Part shown: piece after piece, positions 59,645 through 64,000 of the stretch
Layout of the letters: each line of letters starts with the position of its first letter
How positions within the stretch are numbered: the first letter of the stretch is position 1
Assembly (NCBI GenBank): GCA_029246685.1
Contig: JAQWMR010000017.1
Span: 52,018-116,017 of the forward strand
Length of the DNA stretch: 64,000 bases
Source: Acidimicrobiales bacterium
GTDB lineage: Bacteria; Actinomycetota; Acidimicrobiia; Acidimicrobiales; Aldehydirespiratoraceae
Reading direction: 5' to 3'
Notes under the pieces: generated by a model
Told to the model about the DNA's origin: nothing
Database searches by the model: none
What the model saw: only the letters and a program-made list of their open reading frames with translations
Program-made: the position numbers and the translations under genes

Positions 59645-60585
59645 CGAGTCCCAGGGCGAGGACGTGCCGCCCCCGCCGCCACCGCCGCCACCACCACCCG
59701 CCGCCACCACCACCCGCCGCCCCTGCGCCTCCGCCCGAGCCCGAACCGGCGATCCCGGCGGCCGACGACATCGCGTCGCTACCGGTCACCGACGCGCCGA
59801 TCGCCGGTGTCGACGCATCGCCTCCGCCGCCGATCGCGGGCGTTGATCCCTCGCCGCCTACTCCGACCCCTCCGGCCCCGCCTGCCGCGGCCCCGCCACC
59901 ACCTCCCGCCGCTGCGGCTCCGCCGCCTCCACCCACTGCCGCGGCTCCGCCGCCACCCCCGCCCGTCGCCGCGCCGCCTCCACCTCCGCCGGCAACTGTG
60001 GCCCCGCCCCCGCCGCCCGAACCCGAGGCCCCGGCGCCACCGGCGGCCGAGCCGGCTGCCGCACCGCCCGACGCGGCCTCACCTGATCCGGCTCCTGCCC
60101 CGCCCGAATCGGCGGCTCCGCCGCCTGCTCCGCCCGAGCCGGCTCCTGCTCCGGCGGCTCCAGAGCCGGAGATGCCGGATGCCGCCGCCGGCCCCGGCCT
60201 CACCGACTCCCACGGAGTCGGAGCGGCGGTCGGACGCCTCTCCAACGCCGCTCGCAAGGTGGGCCACCCCGCCTTCATGGTGTTGCTGCAGACGCTGAAC
60301 GAGGGTGAGACGGTTGTGTCGCTCACCGCCTGTCGGTTCCGCGGCGCCATCGGTGCGCTCGCATTGACCGACGCCCGCCTGATCATCGTCAACGCTCGCG
60401 AGTGGGACCCCGACGTTCTGCCCGTCTCGCTCGACGGAGACCTCACCGTGCGGGGATGGGCCGACGAGCGCCAAGCCGCGCTCGTGTTCTCCCGCGACGG
60501 CCACGAGCTCGTGGTCGATCAGATTCCCGATCCCGCGCTCGCACAGGAGATCGCCGCAGGAGTTCGGGCTCGAGTCGACGGCTGA
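59637..60585 (+). pseudogene. Proline-rich protein with PH-like C-terminal domain, frameshifted by a 16-bp tandem duplication
   Basis: Starts at an ATG (MSDESQGEDVPPPPP) and runs into a long proline/alanine-rich stretch. The frame stops at 59846, but from about 59700 the +1 frame continues with PAIPAADDIASLPVTDAPIAG, proline repeats and then a folded domain of about 125 residues (HPAFMVLLQTLNEGETVVSLTACRFRGAIGALALTDARLIIVNAREW) to a stop at 60585. That end looks like a bacterial PH/YokE-type domain. The 16-base unit at 59685-59700 is repeated exactly at 59701-59716; removing one copy joins both frames into a single reading frame of about 310 codons. It may be a broken gene, a phase-variable one or a sequencing artefact. 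Confidence 0.8.
59685..59716 (+). repeat. Exact 16-bp tandem duplication causing a frameshift
   Basis: CCGCCACCACCACCCG twice in a row, within the proline-coding tract. Sixteen is not a multiple of three, so the second copy shifts the frame by +1. Confidence 0.92.
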
Positions 60586-60641
60586 CCGGACCGTTTCCGA
60601 GGTGCCGGATCGCGTACCGGCCGATACAGTTGCAGGCCGTT

Positions 60642-60717
60642 GCGGACGTAGCTCAGTTGGTAGAGCGCAACCTTGCCAAGGTTGAGGTCGCCGGTTCGAA
60701 CCCGGTCGTCCGCTCCA
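60642..60717 (+). tRNA. tRNA-Gly (GCC anticodon)
   Basis: Cloverleaf reads well: acceptor GCGGACG with CGTCCGC, D arm GCTC/GAGC, anticodon stem CAACC/GGTTG with loop TTGCCAA (anticodon GCC), T arm GCCGG-TTCGAAC-CCGGT, discriminator T and an encoded CCA. It is the attachment target for the neighbouring integrase. Confidence 0.96.
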
Positions 60718-60768
60718 ACGAAACCCCTGGTCAGAGGCCATAAACCTCGGGCCAGGGGTTCTTTCGTT
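60717..60768 (+). terminator. Terminator hairpin after tRNA-Gly
   Basis: ACCCCTGG and CCAGGGGT arms, extended outward by AACGAA and TTCGTT with a small bulge, immediately after the CCA end; a T-rich TTCTTTCGTT follows within the 3' arm. It may end the tRNA transcript and the integrase mRNA coming from the other strand. Confidence 0.7.
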
Positions 60769-60822
60769 CAGGCAGACTTCGGGACGGGGCCACATGGGGG
60801 CCACACGCGGCCCAAGAAGGCC

Positions 60823-61926
60823 TCATCCGTGGAGGCCGATGACCTGCGCGTCGGCCGTCGTTGACATGGCGTCGAGGGCGGCCATGACCGGGTCTGCGGT
60901 GTCGGGCATGAGGTGGCCGTACCGGTCGATCACCGATGCGACGCTTGCATGCCCCGCCCATTTCGCAACAGCCTTGTTGTGCGCTCCCGCGTGAATCCAC
61001 AGCGAGACCGCGGTGTGGCGAAGGTCATGAAGTCGTAGACCGTCCAGACCGGCTCGCTTCACCGCGGGCATCCAGAAGCGCGACCGAAATGACGAGCGGA
61101 GGACCTCGCCGTTCGGTGAGGTCCAGACCAGTTGATGCGGCTCCATTGGTGCGATCTCTGGGATCAGTTCGTCGATCACAACACGGGGCAGGGGCACCTG
61201 TCGATGGCCCGCCTTTGTCTTTGGCGGACCGAACTGGACACCGCTGGTACCTGCGACCTCGCTTGTTGCCTCGACTACGTCTAGGTGCCGTCGCATCAGG
61301 TCTATTCTTGAACGGCGCAACGCGAACGCTTCGCCTCTTCGCAGCCCGCCGTAGGCCATCGTGAGCACGAGTGTCCGGTACCGGGGATCGATCGACTCAG
61401 CCAATGTGTTGACCTCTGGTGGGGTGAGGAAGTGCTGCTCCTTGACCTCGATTGATGGAAGCTGGATTCCGCTTGCTCGATTCGCAGGGATCATCCCGGC
61501 CTTGACCGCACCGTTCAGAGTCTTCGAGAGAATTTGGTAGTTCTTCAAGACGGTCGCCGGAGCCAATCGATCTGTCAGGTCGCTAACCCAGGACTGGGCT
61601 GTGCTGTAGTCGATCGCCGAGAGAGGTAGTCGACCAATCGAAGTCTCCGCGTTCGCGTGCCAGAAGCTGGCGTCGCGACGGCGTGTGGAGTCGCGGAGTC
61701 CGATCTCGGTGCGGATGAAGTCTGCGCGCCAGTCGTTCAGGAGCGTTCGCCCGGCCGTGGGGTCGACCCAGGTCCCAGAGTCCTTCTCGACTTCGACGGT
61801 GCGGGCGAATCGCTCCGCATCGATCCTGCGGTCGAATGACTTCGATCGTTGGGTGTGGGTTGGATCGCGATAGCGGACCCGGTAGCTCGTCTTTCCGTTT
61901 CGGATTCGCTTCTGTATTGCTGCCAT
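60823..61926 (-). CDS. Tyrosine site-specific integrase
   Basis: 367 residues from an ATG that has a perfect AGGAGG ribosome site (start choice); a longer reading to 61983 lacks one. N-terminal arm-binding domain (IQKRIRNGKTSYRVRYRDP), SAM-like core-binding domain, and catalytic domain with arginine in YGGLRRGEAFALR near residue 215, HDLRHTAVSLW near residue 306, and WAGHASVASVIDRYGHL with the second histidine and the nucleophile tyrosine near residue 338. All catalytic residues are present. It lies next to its tRNA target and ends about 105 bases from it. Confidence 0.94.
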   Translation of the reverse strand: MAAIQKRIRNGKTSYRVRYRDPTHTQRSKSFDRRIDAERFARTVEVEKDSGTWVDPTAGRTLLNDWRADFIRTEIGLRDSTRRRDASFWHANAETSIGRLPLSAIDYSTAQSWVSDLTDRLAPATVLKNYQILSKTLNGAVKAGMIPANRASGIQLPSIEVKEQHFLTPPEVNTLAESIDPRYRTLVLTMAYGGLRRGEAFALRRSRIDLMRRHLDVVEATSEVAGTSGVQFGPPKTKAGHRQVPLPRVVIDELIPEIAPMEPHQLVWTSPNGEVLRSSFRSRFWMPAVKRAGLDGLRLHDLRHTAVSLWIHAGAHNKAVAKWAGHASVASVIDRYGHLMPDTADPVMAALDAMSTTADAQVIGLHG

Positions 61927-61975
61927 CAGTCCTCCTCTGGCTGTGGTCGGTTCTCGTTGAGTTGGATCTGGGCCA

Positions 61976-62686
61976 TCACGCACCTCGCGATGTGATTGGG
62001 CAGGAGTGTTGCTCCAGTAGCTCGATTGCTCTGGGAAGTAGCTGGCCTCCTGCCTTGCCCGGAGGGGACTTGCCTAAGAGCTTCCGAACCCGCGCCTTGT
62101 TGAGAATCGCCCGAAGGGAGGCCTCGCTGTGGCCCGGGTGCTGCGACATCAGCAACGGCAGAGGCTTGCCTCCACTCTGTTCGACTGCGAGGACGTAGCG
62201 GTCGGCCCAGATGGCGTACTCGACGTCAGGTCGGCCGCGCCGTCCGGGCTTGGGCAGGTCGATGAACGGGTCCAGCCACTCCGGGTCTTGGCCACTCTGG
62301 AGCTGGTAGCGAAGGAACGGGGAATGGAGGTCTTCTGTCATTTCCTTGAGCAGTGCCCGGAGGCGAAGCGCGCCGAAGACCGACGGATCGAGCGTGTCGT
62401 CGGTTGGCGGGGTGATCGTGATCGACCTTGCTCGAAGGTTCTCTGGAGACAGCGAGGAGGGAGCGACCACGACCTCGATCTTGAAGTCGACCGTGGTCTT
62501 GCTGAAGGTCAATGTCGTTGGTTCGCCTGGGCGGTGCTCGACGTGCCAGTCGAGCATGTTCCCTGGTCCAGCGGCAGCTCGCTTGAGAACGCGTCCTTCC
62601 TCGGCGTTCTCGTAGGCGAATGAGGGGTCGTCTTGGATGGCAGCGTCCGCCTCCGCAACCCTTGACAATTCAGGTTCTGAATTCAC
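61976..62686 (-). CDS. Island hypothetical protein with a C-terminal HTH-like region
   Basis: 236 residues from the GTG at 62686, which has a TACCCT -10-like box about nine bases upstream; a GTG at 62728 would add 14 residues. N-terminal two thirds are not recognised (FKIEVVVAPSSLSPENLRARSITITPP is beta-like). The C-terminus GRRGRPDVEYAIWADRYVLAVEQSGG, SEASLRAILNKARVRKLLGKSPPGKAGGQLLPRA follows a pattern I have seen at the end of proteins of actinobacterial mobile elements, with an HTH that would bind DNA. It ends 49 bases before the integrase start on the same strand and may be coexpressed with it. A regulator of excision is possible but not shown. Confidence 0.6.
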   Translation of the reverse strand: MNSEPELSRVAEADAAIQDDPSFAYENAEEGRVLKRAAAGPGNMLDWHVEHRPGEPTTLTFSKTTVDFKIEVVVAPSSLSPENLRARSITITPPTDDTLDPSVFGALRLRALLKEMTEDLHSPFLRYQLQSGQDPEWLDPFIDLPKPGRRGRPDVEYAIWADRYVLAVEQSGGKPLPLLMSQHPGHSEASLRAILNKARVRKLLGKSPPGKAGGQLLPRAIELLEQHSCPITSRGA

Positions 62687-62719
62687 AAGAGTCGAGGGTA
62701 TCAGATCCAATGGCTCGGC

Positions 62720-62911
62720 ATGGACCACAACAGCCTCCTGTCACCAACGGACCTCGCGACCTGGCTCGGCGTGCCCGTCTCCACCATCTACAACTGGCGC
62801 TACACGCGTTCAGGCCCGCCCGGCTTCAAGGTTGGCCGCCACGTCCGCTACCGACGTGCCGAGGTCGAAGCCTGGCTCGACGAGCAGCGCAACCTGTCGA
62901 CGGCGCGATAG
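62720..62911 (+). CDS. Excisionase/AlpA-type helix-turn-helix protein
   Basis: 63 residues: LLSPTDLATWLGVPVSTIYNWRYTRSGPPGFKVGRHVRYRRAEVEAWLDEQ is a MerR-like winged helix of the type used by excisionases in actinobacterial elements. It lies divergent from the integrase side and directly upstream of the replication-like gene. Likely directs excision or regulates the element. Confidence 0.87.
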   Translation: MDHNSLLSPTDLATWLGVPVSTIYNWRYTRSGPPGFKVGRHVRYRRAEVEAWLDEQRNLSTAR

Positions 62912-62959
62912 CCGGATGTCGGCAATGCGAGATGACCGGCCTCACGAAGGCGATCGCGG

Positions 62960-63700
62960 ATGAGCAAGAAGCCGTTCGCGTCCTTCACGATGATCGGAAA
63001 CGTCGAATGGTTCGAGCTTCGGCGAGAGCATGGACTCACCTCAACGGAGCAGATCGTCTTGTGGACCTTGGTGCTGAACGCTTCCTTGCGGAACGGCCGC
63101 CGATTTCGCGGCTCGATCGCTGATCTTCACCACGACGCCGGAGGCGGCCGGAACGCCATCCGGAAGGCGATCACTTCGCTCGCAGAGAAGGGCTTGCTCG
63201 TGATCGTCGAACCGTTCGTTAGCGGCGGGCACTCGCTAGCGGTCATCGATATCGCTTGCTGGTCGCTGATCGTCAAGCCAGCGAAGAATGAGCCGTTCGC
63301 GTCGATTGGCGCGAACGATGTCGCGGCGGCGGTCGCGCTGAATGACGCGAACGGCCCCGATCTTGCTCCTCCTTCGCGCTTCGCTCGCGCTTCGCTCGCG
63401 CTGAATGACGCGAGCGATCCGCATGATCCAGGGGCGAACGGGGGTCCTCTTATAGGCATCGAGGGATGTAGGGATCGGTATGATCCTGATGATCCAGAGA
63501 GACCGTTCGACGAGCAGAGGTCCGTTCGTGACTGCGTCGCTGCTCGGCTCGGCAAGCTCAGCGAATACGACCGGTCGGACGTCCTAGAACACAACGGCCT
63601 GTTCTGCGTCGAAGAGATTCTCAGCAGCGAGTTCGTGACCGACGAGACCGTCGACCGCGTCGCCGCCCGCCTCGGCCCGGAAGAGGTGTCGCATGGATGA
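62960..63700 (+). CDS. Winged-helix replication-initiator-like protein with internal iterons
   Basis: 246 residues. N-terminal winged helix (LTSTEQIVLWTLVLNASLRNGR, GSIADLHHDAGGGRNAIRKAITSLAEKGLLVIVEP, residues about 25-85) resembles phage replication initiators of the lambda O or RepA-like kind. The middle (residues about 110-160) is low in structure and is encoded by iteron-like DNA; a helical C-terminus follows (VRDCVAARLGKLSEYDRSDVLEHNG). No known name assigned. If it is a replication initiator, the C-terminal part would contact a helicase loader. It could also be only a regulator. Confidence 0.55.
   Translation: MSKKPFASFTMIGNVEWFELRREHGLTSTEQIVLWTLVLNASLRNGRRFRGSIADLHHDAGGGRNAIRKAITSLAEKGLLVIVEPFVSGGHSLAVIDIACWSLIVKPAKNEPFASIGANDVAAAVALNDANGPDLAPPSRFARASLALNDASDPHDPGANGGPLIGIEGCRDRYDPDDPERPFDEQRSVRDCVAARLGKLSEYDRSDVLEHNGLFCVEEILSSEFVTDETVDRVAARLGPEEVSHG
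63294..63416 (+). repeat. Iteron-like inverted repeats inside the replication-like gene
   Basis: Three units with the same design, TTCGCG or TCGCG, eight bases, CGCGA followed by A/G-CG: 63294-63317 (arms CGTTCGCG/CGCGAACG), 63333-63353 and 63396-63416. The last two are 21-bp direct repeats with one mismatch. Two copies of an 11-base GCGCTTCGCTC lie before the third. A lower-GC stretch (TCTTATAGGCATCGAGGGAT region, 63447-63500) follows. Confidence 0.7.
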
Positions 63701-63770
63701 CGAGTTCGCCGCCAGTGTCTCGCTCAGGCTGTCCGGTTCCGACGTCCGTGGAAGGCGGAGCCACTCGTGA
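63693..63770 (+). CDS. Tiny ORF between the replication-like and HTH genes
   Basis: A 25-residue reading frame from an ATG that overlaps the previous stop by eight bases and ends in a GTGA overlap with the next start. Its only visible merit is this start-stop coupling on both sides; no domain. It may be a leader that couples translation. Confidence 0.35.
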   Translation: MDDEFAASVSLRLSGSDVRGRRSHS

Positions 63771-64000
63771 CCGATCCCGACCAGACCCGACCGCCCAGAC
63801 TGTCTGACGCCAAGCTCATCGCCATCGACACGCTTCTCACAGGCGCGACGCATCGTGAAGCGGCGGACGCGGCCGGTGTGGCACGCACGACGGTCACGGA
63901 GTGGGCGAATCACCGAGGCGAGTTTCGTAGCGAACTGGAACGTCGCCGCCGTGAGCGGGCCGCTGAGGTCAACGACCGCGTCGGAGCGGCGATCGATCAG
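63767..64000 (+). CDS. HTH protein, terminase-small-subunit-like (3' partial)
   Basis: From a GTG overlapping the tiny ORF. The visible 78 residues contain LSDAKLIAIDTLLTGATHREAADAAGVARTTVTEW, a homeodomain-like HTH of the kind found in phage terminase small subunits and transposition-related proteins, followed by a charged helix (ELERRRRERAAEVNDRVGAAIDQ). The gene runs out of the window. Phage-packaging origin is only a suggestion. Confidence 0.6.
   Translation, partial: MTDPDQTRPPRLSDAKLIAIDTLLTGATHREAADAAGVARTTVTEWANHRGEFRSELERRRRERAAEVNDRVGAAIDQ

Larger units (their letters stand above)
60700..64000. mobile_element. Integrative element at tRNA-Gly, extends past the window
   Basis: The island begins at the 3' part of the tRNA-Gly gene, whose end is kept intact and would serve as one attachment site. 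Order: integrase pointing at the tRNA, a DNA-binding hypothetical protein, then divergently an excisionase, a replication-initiator-like protein and at least one more HTH protein. This is the head of a pSAM2-like integrative element, prophage or phage satellite. The far end and second attachment site are not in the window, so its type is not settled. Confidence 0.8.

Noticed and set aside
63294..63416. CRISPR array
   Set aside because: Repeats are few, have inverted symmetry, unequal spacing and lie in a reading frame; no cas genes nearby.

Overview
The window is chromosomal DNA from a high-GC actinobacterium, probably of the class Acidimicrobiia (Ilumatobacter-like). That placement is an inference. 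It rests on the GC-rich codon use, actinobacterial-type SOS boxes (GAAC-N4-GTTC), a GpgS-type glucosyl-3-phosphoglycerate synthase, F420/FMN split-barrel proteins, a B12-dependent ribonucleotide reductase, a Rv2719c/DivS-like LysM gene divergent from lexA, and many genes whose -10 box (TANNNT) sits only 5-10 bases before the start codon, which points to leaderless mRNAs.

Layout. 1-8.3 kb: a SURF1 fragment, a regulator, dapA, rnj (RNase J), a chimeric gene remnant, ftsK and a Ca/cation exchanger. 8.3-20.3 kb: a membrane protein broken by an in-frame amber codon, an APC permease, the rimO-pgsA-cinA-methyltransferase operon, an ABC ATPase remnant, a hydrolase, a DEAD-box helicase with a Gly/Ser/Lys-rich tail, and msrB. 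20.3-33.8 kb: recA with an SOS-controlled promoter, two split-barrel paralogues, the miaB-(APH-like pseudokinase)-miaA-dapF-hflX-dapC-dapD-dapE stretch, then lexA and its divergent LysM gene under three SOS boxes, and a RibD-like reductase. Together dapA, dapC, dapD, dapE and dapF give most of the succinylase route to diaminopimelate; dapB is not here. 34-45 kb: nrdJ, a DUF1697 protein, an alkylsulfatase-type metallo-beta-lactamase protein, a DUF2207 protein and its mini-paralogue, a SnoaL-like protein, 2-oxoacid dehydrogenase E1 alpha/beta, and gpgS. 45-60.6 kb: a metallo-hydrolase remnant butted against a 5'-truncated L,D-transpeptidase, a BrkB-family protein, an acyl-CoA dehydrogenase, lgt, an APH kinase that has lost its own 3' end, a frameshifted serine hydrolase, a single-domain nucleotide cyclase, an alkyltransferase-like DNA repair protein, a second DEAD-box helicase, an orphan DNA methyltransferase, a SAM riboswitch with metX and a Cys/Met metabolism PLP enzyme, a Nei/Fpg glycosylase, and a proline-rich gene frameshifted by a 16-bp tandem duplication.

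60.6-64 kb: a tRNA-Gly(GCC) followed by an integrative element that runs off the window end: tyrosine integrase, a hypothetical protein with a C-terminal HTH, excisionase, a winged-helix replication-initiator-like protein whose gene carries iteron-like repeats next to an A+T-richer stretch (the arrangement of phage lambda O/ori), and the start of an HTH protein.

Two themes stand out. One is gene decay by deletion or small indel: chimeric, truncated, amber-stopped or frameshifted genes occur at roughly nine places, most beside intact housekeeping genes. The other is very compact regulation: leaderless promoters, start/stop overlaps of the ATGA and GTGA type, SOS boxes inside promoters and one clear riboswitch. 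All assignments come from reading translated sequence and motifs by eye; no database search was run.
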